DNA of 64,000 bases from Blumeriella jaapii (GCA_009599575.1 VWND01000001.1:2666001-2730000), one strand, 5' to 3'. Shown: positions 11,851 through 22,865, numbered from the stretch's first letter. The notes: generated from the letters alone by a model not told the origin. Numbers and translations: made by a program.

Positions 11851-12530
11851 AAAAATTTAAACTTCGGTGTTTCGTTTTTATACATTCGCCGATGCATCTT
11901 TTAAATTCATAATCAAAGTCGACTTCGATATTTCGTTATTACGGCTTAAAGGACTTTTTATATAGTATTGTTCGCAGCTGTATTATATAAAGGACTTTTA
12001 ATGGCTTTCCTTATTTTGCGCATAGTTATTAAATTACAAAAATGTAATATATTTCAGAAACGTTTGAAATTACGGTCAGGCAATTCTGAACCGTGCGAAG
12101 TTCAAAGCTCGAAAGTCGCTTTTTTGTTTAAAAATAACAAATCGAATATTGGTTCGTACGCTTCGATCGCTGCGCTCGGTCCTTCTGAACTAGATCTTTT
12201 TTGATCAAACGCCTGGCGAGAATTTAACCTTCTGATTTTACGTTTTGTGATTATGGCAATTACAATTTGCGGCTTTTTATTAGAAATAGTAAGAAAATGG
12301 CTGTACGTGCATTGGCCTGAGCCACGGAATATCGAAACCGTGGATTATATAATAATATTATATTAATCCAGTTAATTTATTAAAAAACAAATTCTTTAAT
12401 ATATTACTTAAATATCTGAACGCAATCTTATTTTATTTAATTCTTTTAAAGAACACAAAAACCTTTTTGATAGCTTTTTTATTAAAAACGATTTTTTTTA
12501 TATTAAAGATTTTTAATTTGCAACTTCAGA
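11851..12530 (+). other. A1 5' leader
   Basis: About 680 bases between primer site and gag. A 78-codon open frame at 11968-12204 has a partly matching frame in A2 (35119-35310, reverse), but I recognise no domain in it and treat it as leader or an unassigned upstream frame. Confidence 0.5.
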
Positions 12531-14040
12531 AAACACTTATTCGTTTAATTTAAATTTTATTAACACTTTCGTTAATACCATAGACAACGACGCCTTTCGT
12601 TTTCTTATGCGAGGTCGCATGCCCCTTTTTGGTTCCCTTGGTGCATTTTTATTTAATAGCGCTAATATTACCGATTTTATCGAGAAATATAAAAAAACTT
12701 ATGAGGATTTCGAAGTTTTTAAAACTGAGATGTTCGATAAATTTTCTCGTTATTATGACCTAATTATTAAAAATATTATTAAATCGATAAATAAATAAAA
12801 GACTATTGGGGCTCGAGACTGGCGTAAATTAATTAAAGCTTTGAAATCGGAATTCCGAAACTACGATCGCTAGCAAATTCGCGATACTATCGCTTTTTTT
12901 AAACAGTTTGTTATAACAATTTGCTAAGCTAAAAAACTTAAAGCTTATTGTCGTACTTATACGAGAGTTTTTAACGTTTTCGTTAATAAAAAAGTTTTAA
13001 GCGAGGTTAAGCAGGGAAAATTGTTTTTATTTGGCTTTTTAATTAGCATTCGTAACAAAACTATTAAGCATTTTAAAATTAATAAACAAAATCCCGAAAC
13101 TTTCGATTAATATTTCAAATTTGTGGAATTCGTTTTTAAGCAAGATCAAAGCGAACGTATTATTAAAGCCATGGACCAAAAGAAATTCCTATTTTTTATT
13201 TACAAGAAAAACGTAGAAGCTTTAGTGCAGAAACATGCCCAGCTACTAAAAGTTACCGAAATCGCTAAAAAACAACCAGTTATTATACTATTTAATCGCG
13301 CTGCAAAGCTTACAAACTTGGAAAAGCTTGATAAGAATATCGAAACTTTTGTATTAAAATTTACCGATATTAAAATTCAAAGGCTTTAAAGCAAAATCGA
13401 AGATTTTATGCAGCAGCAGAAGAAACTTTTTTACGTTAACTCGGATAATAAAAACGACCAAGATGGCTTTTATAATAATTATTTCTTTTAAAATGCGCGA
13501 AGTGATTAGTTTCGCTAAGCTATCGTAGGAGTAATGGCTGCCCAGTGGCAACCTTTTCGTATTAGCGATCAGGATCAGCGAAATATTAATTATAATAACG
13601 ATTACTAAAGGAAAGAAGGAAATCAACGCGAAAATCAGAATCGCGGCTATTAAAATGGTAAAAATAATTATTAAAAAAGACTTCGTGGCCTTAAGTGTGA
13701 ATTCTGTAACAACAGAGAAATTTACTGCGAAGAATCTTATATTCGCTTTGAGTGCAAAGCATTTAATTTCTGTATAAATAATAATGTTTATTATATTAAT
13801 AAATACGAAGCGATCTGCTTCGGACCGACGAAAGCAGAAATGGGCCTTTTTAATAAAGCTGAGAATCAGAGCTGGTTGAATATTATTCGCTTAAAAGTGA
13901 AAGGTACGAAATGGAACGATTGCTTAAAAAACAGGAAGGATGCGAAAACGATTTTTATTAATAAAAGAGAAAATATCCCAAAAGGCGTATTAATCAAAAA
14001 GAAAATCCTTATTTTAAGCGTGAATAGAATTTAAATATAT
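12531..14040 (+). pseudogene. A1 gag remnant
   Basis: A Gypsy capsid-like frame: NSANITDFIEKYKKTYEDF near 12654-12710, then an alpha-helical stretch with SINK, ARDWRKLIKALKSEF (12810-12860), TYTRVFNVFVNKKVLSEVKQ (about 12955-13014) and FVFKQDQSERIIKAMDQKK (13126-13182). A Cys-rich segment (CEFCNNREIYC, then FECKAFNFC) at about 13693-13770 stands where a nucleocapsid zinc knuckle is expected; its His is not preserved. Internal stops fall at former Gln and Trp codons. Open pieces are 12607-12798, 13123-13389 and 13840-14034. Confidence 0.8.
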
Positions 14041-15160
14041 AAATGGAAATTAAATACATATATTGCTAATGCAAGTATCGCATCTGCAGATATTATGGCT
14101 GTATAATTAAGCCAGCGAACCATAAGAAAGTAAAATGCTTTTGTTTTATTCGCCAAGTTAACAGGCGTGAAAAAGAACGTCAGAATCGAAAAAGAAAAGA
14201 TTTTGAAATTCGAGAAAAAACCGATAAAATCATTAGAAAAACGCTTATAATAAAAGAAATTAACGACGATATAAAAGATATCGATACCGATATCCCGGTT
14301 TAAATTATTCAGAAAGTACCAGCTTTTAAGCGCTTTTTATTAATGCGAAGCGAAAAATGGATCGACAAATACATTAGCCCCGAAGCAGTCGACGAAGCTA
14401 TTAAAAGAATTATAAAACAAAAGATTAAATTAAAATTCAGCGATTTATTTAGCATAAAAAGGAGATTCGATAAAATTATTAACAAATAGATTTCTGTATT
14501 AAAAAAAAACGAAAAGATTGAAATTATCCGAGGAGAAAACGATTTTGAATTAGAAAAAGATTAGGAAAAAATTTACAACACCGCAGTCAACTTAGCCGAT
14601 AGGAAGAAATCTTCGGAAAAAATCAGCCTTTTGGCTCTCGCTATAAAGACCCAGAAGTTAAAACGACGAAACTGCTTTTATACGGCTATAAAAGCGTTAA
14701 AAATAAAAACAATGCTTGAAAAAAGCACGACAGCTTTCGCTTTATTCGATAATAGAGCCGAAGTCAATTGCATAGACCAGGAAACAGCCGAAGCCAATAA
14801 TATCCCGATTATTATTAATAAGCGAATGATTTACACTACCGTTAATAAAAACACTATTAAATTTAATAAAATTATACGGAATATAAAAGTCGACGTTGAA
14901 AATATTATTATTTATAAAAACTTTTTAATAATAAAAAAATGCTTTTATTTTATTATTTTTAAAATGCTTTGGATTTTGGAAAGTCTCGTCAGTTTTAAAT
15001 ATACCGAAAACGGCCAGATAAAAGCTTTTTTCTGAAATTGAAACCGATCTTTTCAAAGTTAAATCACCGTCGCCGGCGACAAAATCTTTTTAATCGACGT
15101 TTTATCGAAAAACGAATAGCCGGCTTTAGTTTTAAAATAGACGCTGAGTTATAACAAAAC
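14041..15160 (+). pseudogene. A1 pre-protease segment and retropepsin
   Basis: A charged segment (EKWIDKYISPEAVDEAIKRI at about 14355-14414) precedes the protease. The protease frame 14631-15035 holds TTAFALFDNRAEVNCIDQE; the usual Asp-Ser-Gly-Ala active site reads Asp-Asn-Arg-Ala, two substitutions that would kill it. A later KMLWILES fits the Gly-Met-Pro-Trp-Ile flap end of Gypsy proteases. It lies between gag and RT as expected. The A2 copy is at 32393-32800. Confidence 0.8.
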
Positions 15161-15183
15161 TTGAAAAACACTCAGCCAAAAGC

Positions 15184-15216
15184 ATTCGCGTTATTAATCG
15201 AAATAGCACCGCGAAT
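15184..15216 (+). repeat. 33-bp in-frame palindrome, site A-i (A1)
   Basis: Arms ATTCGCGTTATTA and TAGCACCGCGAAT. It reads FALLIEIAPRI inside the open frame 15161-15421, between protease and RT. The A2 copy is 32212-32244. Confidence 0.85.
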
Positions 15217-17056
15217 AAAATTAGCTAATATTAATATTTTTGGCTATCAATTCGGAAATAAAAATTCCGAAGATTTCGTTTTCGTATTAAACAAACCCGA
15301 CCCATATATTTTACTTTTTTGTGTTAATATTAGTATTTTTTACAAGCGTAAAGCTGATAAAATACGATCCGTAAATTTTAGCGAATTCGGTGAAAATATT
15401 TCCGGAAAAATAAACGATTGATTTGAAAAGAATAAAATAATAAAATCATTTTAATTAGTTATTAGCGAGTTCGAAGGATTTATTACCGGCCGATTTTCCA
15501 GCTTATTATTTGGCAGCCGATTTACAAAAGAACGATTTGATAATTTAGTAATCGGAATTCAATTTTTGTTAAAAAAAAAAAAGGTTTTGTACGAAATCTT
15601 ACGCAACCGAAAAAAAGCTATGGCTTTCGATTTTACCGAAATGGGCCAATTCAGTTTTAACGTTACGCTTTATATCGATATCAAAACCGTGCTTTACGAA
15701 GCTTGGCAAGAAAAAACCTTTTCAGTTCTTAAAACCTTTTAGAATAAGATAGTCGAAATGCTAAAAGAGCGAATTAAACAAAAGATCTTCGAGTTTTGCT
15801 ACGGCTTATACAGGAACAAATGGTTTATCGTTGCGAAAAAAAAGAAAAGCATTTACAAATTTATTATCGCAATCGTCGAAATAAACAAAATAACGATACG
15901 AAACGCTAACGTGCTATCTAACGTCGATTAATTTTCAAACGAATTCGCAGAATTAACGATCGCTTTTTTTTTCGATTTGTTTTCCGGCTACGATCATTTA
16001 GTGCTTAATCTACGATTTCGAAATATAATAGCAATTCAAATTCTAATCGGTTTACTGCGCATAACAAAAGTACTTATGAAAGCTATTAATTCAGTCGCTT
16101 AATTCGTAAGAGTCGTATATAAGGTTTTTATAACTTGCATTTCCGATATTATTTTGCTTTACGTTGACGACGTCGAAATAAAAGGCTTTAGATTATATTA
16201 TAATAATAAAAAGATTTTTTTTAAAGTTCGACGCTATATAATAAAATATATTTAAAATATCGACAAAATTATAATTTGCTTCGAAAAAGCCAAAGCTATT
16301 ATTGGCTTTCGATTAAAATTCTGTATATTCGAAATAAATATCGTTGGTTATATAACTAACAGCGCTGGCCGCTATTTTTAACGAAAGAAAATTAAAAAGA
16401 TCTGCGAATAAAAAAGATATAAAAATATTACCGAAGCTAAAGCTTTTATTAGCGTTGTGATTTACTACCGCAATTGAATTAAAAACTTCTTTTAAAAAAC
16501 CGTATTTATTTACGCTACGATAAAAAAAAAAGTCGATTTCGTTTGGGAAAAAAAACAAAACAAAGTTATGGAAATTCTCAAAAACGATTTTTTATCGGTT
16601 TTATCGCTTGTGCGGATCGATTATAGCCCAGACGCAAAAAAAATCATTTTGATTATCGACGCTAATATTTTCGGTTGGGAAGCTATATTGCAATAAGTCG
16701 ATAAAAACAAAAAACGACACTTTTTACGATTCGAAAGCGGCCTATAGTTTTTCGCGGAAACACGCTACGATGTTATTAAACGAAAATATCGAAGCGCTTT
16801 TAAAGCAATAAAAAAAATAAAAAGCGAATTGTACGGCGTATATTTCATTTTGGAAACAAACGCAAAAGTTTTTGTCGATCAACTGAATAAAAAAGCCAAT
16901 GATTTATTAAAAGCGCTCGTTATCAATTGGATAGCTTGGATGCGATTTATAGATTTCGAAGTTAAACATATTAAAAAAACAATTAATACAGCGGCAAACG
17001 GCTTTTTCAAACGAAAACGCTTTTATTCGTTTGATTTCGCTAAACAAAGCGAATAA
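15217..17056 (+). pseudogene. A1 reverse transcriptase and RNase H remnant
   Basis: Gypsy RT fragments: KWFIVAKK at about 15818-15842, FDLFSGYDHLVLNLRFRN (15970-16025), and the active site YVDD at 16160-16171, intact, within ILLYVDDVEIKG. The thumb and RNase H region follow with AKAFISVVIYYRN, VDFVWEKKQ and IDANIFGWEAILQ (about 16657-16695). The RNase H ends with LYGVYFILETNAKVFVDQLN and a TAANGFFKRKR stretch (16829-17056 open). Stops remain at former Gln and Trp codons. C1 is inserted just upstream of the YVDD site in the A3 copy. Confidence 0.92.
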
Positions 17057-17130
17057 AATATTAACGAATAAATTGCTAACGAAATCGGCTGCTTCGCTAT
17101 TTGCGCTTTGGGTTTTATAAAGCCAAAACT

Positions 17131-17163
17131 ATTCGCGTTGCTATTTCGGCTGGCACCGCGAAT
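17131..17163 (+). repeat. 33-bp in-frame palindrome, site A-ii (A1)
   Basis: Arms ATTCGCGTTGCTA and TGGCACCGCGAAT around a 7-base loop; 11 of 13 arm positions pair and one more is a G-T wobble. It reads FALLFRLAPRM in the linker between RNase H and integrase. Confidence 0.9.
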
Positions 17164-17193
17164 GAAAAACACTAATTTTCGGACCGAAAAAGC

Positions 17194-17226
17194 ATTCGCG
17201 TTATTATCTCGGCTGGCATCGCGAAT
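17194..17226 (+). repeat. 33-bp in-frame palindrome, site A-iii (A1)
   Basis: A second copy 63 bp downstream of the first, in the same orientation and phase, reading FALLSRLASRI. The 30 bases between the two are unrelated to the palindrome. Confidence 0.9.
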
Positions 17227-17289
17227 AAATTTGATCGAAAACGATCGGAATAAACCGATTAGCGACGAAAATAAATTTTTAATCGACAA

Positions 17290-18570
17290 TTACGAGATCG
17301 ACGATTTTTATTTAATCGCATATTATTTAATTATTTTATTCAAACTATTTAGCGTGCCAAACTATCAGTTTAAGTTATTTAAAAACCAAGCTTTCGATTA
17401 TATTTTGGCCGACAAAAAGTTATACAAAATAAAAAATAATATATATCAAAAACGCTTAGTAGTAAATAATAAAGCCGATAAGTTTTAAATCATAAAAAAA
17501 GCTTACGAAAAAGTGTTTTATAAAAAAGCTAAAACCATTTATTACCGAATCAAAAACGATTTCTGATGGAAAAAATGCTTCGAAGATTGCAAAGCTTTTG
17601 TTAAAAATTGCATTTTTTGCCAAAAACGGAAACCTGGCCGAAAAAAAAACTTATTATATTCGACGTGGTTTTCTGAAGTATAAAAAAAAATCAATTTCGA
17701 TATTATACGCGTGTTAATCACCGATCGCGGTTATATATGCTTCGTACTCGCTATTAACGATTTATTTAAATGGTTTAAAAAGCGATTTTTCCGAAACGCT
17801 ATTTCCGAAGCTATAGCGATCTTTTTTTAGGAAAACGTTGTTTGTCGATACGGTTTGTTTAACAAATTAAACGTCGATAATAGATTCGAAAACAAAAGCG
17901 TTATTAAGATTTTCATAAAAAAATACGGGATTTAGCGTATTTAAATCTCAGCCTACAATTCGAAAAGCAACGGATCCGTGGAACGAGGCTATAAAAATAT
18001 TTTTAACGGCTTTTTAAAAGCCATTCGAAAGGGCTATAAGCGTTGGTCGCGGAAATTCTCGGGAATGCTTTTTGTTATGCGCATATATATATACGCTTTT
18101 ATTAGAATAATTTTATTTTTTATTTAATACGGCAGAAACGCTCGACTGCTTCTAAAAACAAAATGGTTTGTATAAAAGCTTTATAACGTAATCAAAATGA
18201 AAACGAAAGCTGATTTATTAATAATAAAATTTAAACAGCTAAACTACCGCGATATAAATATGGAAAAAATAATTTTAAAAAAGAAAAAATATAAAAAAGC
18301 AGCTAAAGAAATTTAAAATAAAACCAAGGTTTTAAAAAAGACGCTAATCAAAAAAAAAGATTTAGTTCTAGTTTACGACGTTTAGCGCGCTATCGATAAA
18401 TCGGCCGATATTAAGCTTGATTATAAATGGCTCGGATTTTACGAAGTATGCGAGGCCGAATTAAATAAAAGCTATTATAAGTTTACGAACTCGATGAAAC
18501 AAAACTGAAAGAAACGTTCGCCGCCAACCGGTTAAAGCGATTTTACAAAAAAAACTAATAAATTTACCTT
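17290..18570 (+). pseudogene. A1 integrase remnant
   Basis: The zinc-binding part shows KCFEDCKAFVKNCIFCQKRK (about 17575-17632), with the Cys pair intact. The catalytic core follows: NFDIIRVLITDRGYICFVLAI (first Asp region), then GLFNKLNVDNRFENKS (second Asp), then ISAYNSKSNGSVERGYKN with the final Glu at about 17983. A C-terminal part carries KADLLIIKFKQLNYRDIN and VYDV*RAIDKSADIKLDYKW. Stops are few relative to A2 and A3, so the family's integrase is recognisable end to end. The catalytic Asp, Asp, Glu residues look present. Confidence 0.9.
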
Positions 18571-18730
18571 TTGGATTTTAAATCAAATAGCGACTCCGAT
18601 TTCAGCGATTCCGACGACGACTCCGACCAGAGCGATTATATTTCTAAAAAAAAAGAAACTTTTGGAAAGGTCTGGAAACAATCGAACGATAATCCCGCTG
18701 CTGAAAGCACAGTTTAAATCGTAATTTCAT
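18571..18730 (+). pseudogene. Acidic Ser/Asp tail of A1 pol
   Basis: After integrase, the same frame continues into SNSDSDFSDSDDDSDQSDYI and then a basic stretch, ending at a stop near 18717. The acidic run is also visible in A2 (about 28800-28855, reverse) and A3 (about 43970-44020). Its role is unknown; acidic tails in integrases of other LTR elements can guide targeting, but that is only an analogy. Confidence 0.65.
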
Positions 18731-19210
18731 TTATGACCGAGAAGGAGAAAGATATATATAAGATTGTTTACTAACTGTTTTATTATTTTTATTATTTATT
18801 GTTTTCCTTTTTATTGTATATTGTTTTATTGTTTTTGTTTTGCTTTGTTTGTATACAATTTAATTATTCTGTTCCATATATATTGTTTATTTTTAAAACC
18901 TTTTTTTATATTATTTAAGACATTTATTATACTTTTCTTTGTTTAATTGTACTTTTGTTTATTAAAACAAAAGCTTTGTATATATTTGAGCCGCATATTT
19001 GATATATTTATATTGCTCGCACACTTTACGAAAACTATTTTTTATATATTTTATTATTTGCTATTTTCTGTATTGTTTACTTTTTTCGTTGTTTTGAACG
19101 GGTGCTTGTCTAAACAATTATAATTTATTAGAAAAACAGTATGCGGATCTCCGTAATTTTTGGATATAAATACTTTACAATTCCCGTACTTTTTTTCAGC
19201 TACTTTTTAA
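18731..19210 (+). other. AT-rich spacer of A1 between pol and extra frame
   Basis: A T-rich stretch of about 480 bases with no credible gene. A 60-codon hydrophobic frame at 18764-18946 is a by-product of T-rich sequence. The same spacer is conserved in position in A2 (28151-28700) and A3 (44150-44635), so it may hold signals for expression of the downstream frame. Confidence 0.5.
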
Positions 19211-22200
19211 TAAACACAATATATTCTTTTAATTAACAAACCTATCGATATTATATCGTTTTCTAAGCAAAGCGTTGCTAAACTTAGCAAATTTATTTTT
19301 AATTTACTTTGGAACGAAACTATTATACGCAATCTTTTCGAATTTAAGCAAGCATATAATGCCGTTATTTTAGATTAATAAGCAGCTTTCGTAAAAACAT
19401 TTATAAAGCAATTCGATATAATAATTGAAAACGTTAACGAATTTTTATTCGATTACAAAAGCTTCGTTAAAGCTGAATTCGTTCGCAAAAGTTTTAATTA
19501 CGATAAATTCCTGTTAAATTACGACAACGCTTTAAAAGCTTTCGCCGGAGCAAAAAAAGTTCGAAATAACAAAAAGAAAATAACAGACCGGATTTTGCGC
19601 TTTTTGTCAAATCAGCGAAAAAAGAATATTTAAAAATACGTTTTTAGCAAAATTATCGGTGTTATTTTATTTCGGCATTTCGTTCGCTTTTTCGAACTAT
19701 TACCTTTACGAAGAAAGGAGTTTGGATACTAAACGCTTATATTTTCAAAGCGCAAGCTTTAAAAGCTAATAATCCAAAAGCCCGCAGATTTATAAGCTTT
19801 TTTATAGCTGTTTGCAAATTGGTCGACGACGTTATGCAGTCGCCAGAAAAAGTTTTAATCGGCTGCGAAACCCTAAGTCTGATCTTTTTTTAAAGCAAAG
19901 AATTAAGCGTCGTTAAATGCGGCATTTTTATACCGAACGAAAAAAACGATGCTATTCCGACGTTTTAAACCTACGACGACGAAAAAAACGAAGAAATTAA
20001 TATTATTTTCGTTTAATTCGAAAAGATATACGTAATAACAATTAATATTTTTAGGGCAGCTAAAACAATTCGACGACTTTCATTTTTAACTGTCGAAAAC
20101 GAGTCCGAGAACGAAACCAGAAGCGTGATAATAAACAATCGCTTATTCGAATATAAAAAACTTATTATACTTATAAATATAATTCCGGAAGAAATAAAAA
20201 CAAAAAACGTAAAAAAGCGCGCCGATATTTTCGAAATCTTTTTTGTTCGAAAAAAAAAACCATTCGCGTCGTTAGCAAAAAAAGCACCGCGAATGAAAAC
20301 AGCCGGAAATCAACGCCGAGCCACAGGCTTTAAGCCAATTAATAAAAAACGCGACGATTTTACAAAATCAGATTTAAAAAACCTTAGCATTTCGAAAGAA
20401 AAAAATTCAAACGATTTTGAATCTAATCTTTTAAAACTGAATACGCAAATATCAAAAACGCTTATTGCGTTTAAAAACGTCGAACCGCTAATACTTCAAA
20501 CTTTAATAAAAACATTTAAAATTTCGATTATTGCGCGATTCGACCGAAAAAGCTTAGAAAAAAATATCGAAATTATCGCGAAAAAAATTATACAAAAAGC
20601 ATAAAATCAGATTACTTTGCTTAAAACTTTCGCTTTCGACGACGAAACGATTCAAAAGTTTTATTTCGATACTTTTATACAAAAACCAAATAAATCCGTC
20701 AGTTTTTTCTCTTTTGCTTCGAACGAAAACTGAATCAAACCTTTTTCGAAAGATTGCAAATATAATACGCTAAAGTAAATAAAAAAGACTTTTGAAAACG
20801 ATAATCCGTTTTTATTCGAGTTTTTTTTCGCTAAAAAACTCCGATTTTTTAATTTCGTTTTTACGAATAATATTAACGCTAGAAAAAACGGCAAGTTTTG
20901 CTATTTCTACGTACGCTGTTACGCGGCGTATTGCGATTTAATTATAAAAGAAATTAACGTTATCGGTTTCGCTGATCGATTCGCTGCTATCAGAAATTCG
21001 AATTACGACGTGTTCGAAATTGATTTTAATAATCAATTTATATTTCGACGAAAAACTGCGAAAACTACTTAAGCGCGTACTAAAGCTTATTTGGGCTACG
21101 CAAATTTCAAAGCAAACCCTAAAGCTTTCAGCGCGATTATAAAATTCGACTAAAACGTGGAAAAATAAAAGCAACGAATATTTTCAAAAGCCGACTTTTT
21201 TGGCTTTTCGACCGAAAAAGTGCTTTAAAATCTACTTGAACTAAGCTGCGAATTCGTTAATTACGTAAAATTTCATAACGAAGAAAACAAGCCATTGCTG
21301 CATTTTATAAAAAAAAAAATAGTTATATATAAATACTATTTCCGACTAGTTAAAACCCAAAAAGCACTTACAGCTTTTTTCGCTAATATGCTTTACAATC
21401 TCATTTAACAAGCTTTTAAAATGCATTCCGGCCTTTATTTCGCTGCTTTAATTATTCGAAATTCCGAAAACTGCCGCTTCGTGGCTTATTTTAACGTCCC
21501 GATCGCTTCAGGCTTTATTAGTCCCGACCGTATTACAATTATAAAATTCGATATCGCCGATTTTTAAAAAAAGGAAAAAATCGAAAACTTTACCGACGCC
21601 ATCTTCGACTACCACGTTCTGCTTGCTTTCGTATATAATTCGGAAATAATCGAAGCTTATTTGCAATTATACTACGACGCCAAGCTGATTAAAATCATTT
21701 AAAAAAGCCTAGCTTTTTTGTATTTCAGCGCGTTTAAAGCGGTGGCTTTAGCTATTTTATCGGATTACGAAACCGAAAGCTACGAAATAAAAAATGAAAT
21801 AACCTTTATCAGCTTTTCGACTAAGCAAAAGGTTTTCGTCAGATTCAGAACCCAAAAAACCAACGGCGCAATATTGGTTTATTCGAATAATTACACGGCG
21901 CAGAAATACAAAAACTATTTCGAAAACGATAATCCGATAAGCAATCTGATATTATTTATACTGCGGCGGAAACAATTATAGCATTTTCGATAGTTTCGAT
22001 TGCAAACGATTATTTCCGAACCATTTCGTAGAATAGTTTTTCTTATAAGCCTCGAAGCTTTTTCAAAAGCATTCGTCGGTAAACAATCGTGGTCCGATTT
22101 ATTAGTTTTACGCAAAGCAAAAGCGTTAATCGGTTTTAATTACGACGAATTAATCGATTACTTCCACGATTTTAATATAAGACTTTTTAGCGCTTTTTGC

Positions 22201-22400
22201 AAAGCATAAAACCACGTTCAGAAGCTGGAATTTATTATTTACGAAAAAAAATCGTAAAAAGCATTCGTCGCTGCGACGCTTAATAATATTATCGACGAAA
22301 AAGCTATCAGAACGTTCGTAGGTTTAAACGATACCTCGATTGATATTTTATCGAGCCACTTTTCAAAAGAGCAGAGTAAATAAAATAATTTAAACGACAA
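19211..22400 (+). pseudogene. A1 extra reading frame (ORF2) of unknown function
   Basis: A frame of about 1,000 codons, interrupted mainly by stops at former Gln or Trp codons. It starts near TNLSILYRFLS (about 19218) and runs to about 22380, followed by the 3' UTR. Longest open pieces: 20125-20604 (159 codons), 21718-21981 and 22000-22209. Visible sequence includes KCGIFIPNEKNDAIPTF, an acidic YDDEKNEE stretch, the palindrome-derived FASLAKKAPRM, and a Cys-containing KFCYFYVRCYAAYCDLI (about 20893-20943). I recognise no domain; it is not an obvious envelope, since no signal peptide or membrane segment stands out. The same protein-like sequence persists in A2 and A3. It could be a captured host gene or an element-specific protein. 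Confidence 0.7.
20262..20294 (+). repeat. 33-bp in-frame palindrome, site A-iv (A1)
   Basis: Arms ATTCGCGTCGTTA and AAGCACCGCGAAT. It reads FASLAKKAPRM within the open frame 20125-20604 of the extra ORF. Copies are at 27159-27191 (A2) and 45644-45676 (A3). Confidence 0.88.
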
Positions 22401-22598
22401 GCGAAACGCTACCCTTCCGCAGAAGCCAATAGCAAAAAGGCTAAGAACGGGTTAAAAGACCGAAAGAGTATAAAGCTAAGAAGTTCGGTTTTGATTAATT
22501 GGTTTAAATTATATGAAATAGACTAGATTGCATTTGTTAAAATTATGTTTTTTTTTGGTCGTAGTCAAAAACGATTACGTATATTGTTTGGGACAGGA
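22401..22598 (+). other. A1 3' untranslated region and polypurine tract
   Basis: Non-coding stretch between the extra frame and the 3' LTR, ending in GGGACAGGA (22590-22598), a plausible but short polypurine tract. It matches 715-900 (reverse) and 56020-56225. Confidence 0.6.
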
Positions 22599-22865
22599 TA
22601 TAAAACGGTAATACTTTGTGTTAATAAAAGTTGGTAGTTTTAGCTATGGTCGAGGCATAAACCCCTTCGAAACCCTTTGCCATTAACTATCTTCAACAGG
22701 TATAAAAGCAAAGCACCTTTTTAGATAGTACCGCAAGCACGCAGTTTAATTCATACCTTTATTTATTCTTCTTTTCCTTTCTTCAGTCTCTTCTAGAAAT
22801 TCCCTAGACTATCTTACCCACCGATATATGGCCGTATTAGTCTGGTTTTCCTACCTACTTTTATA
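22599..22865 (+). repeat. 3' LTR of A1
   Basis: A 267-bp LTR. Its first dinucleotide has changed from TG to TA and its last from CA to TA. It is followed by the duplication TTAT. Confidence 0.93.

Larger units (their letters stand above)
11569..22865 (+). mobile_element. Gypsy element A1, complete, innermost in the nest
   Basis: LTRs at 11569-11835 and 22599-22865 with a 4-bp duplication TTAT (11565-11568, 22866-22869). B2 sequence continues on both sides, as in uninterrupted B1 near 3845. The length is 11,297 bp. Order: LTR, primer site, leader, gag, protease, RT, RNase H, linker with two palindromes, integrase with an acidic tail, AT-rich spacer, about 1,000-codon extra frame, 3' UTR, LTR. 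It is the deepest insertion and the most readable of the three A copies, which fits it being the youngest. It still carries stops throughout. Confidence 0.95.

Noticed and set aside
17131..17226. Two repeats with a 30-bp gap, like a short CRISPR array
   Set aside because: Only two units, no cas genes, a eukaryotic retroelement context, and the same two units recur at the same place in A1, A2 and A3 with conserved rather than variable spacer.
18764..18946. Hydrophobic 60-codon frame as an envelope-like or membrane protein
   Set aside because: It arises from T-rich DNA; equivalent T-rich spacers in A2 and A3 give different frames, and there is no conserved start or stop.
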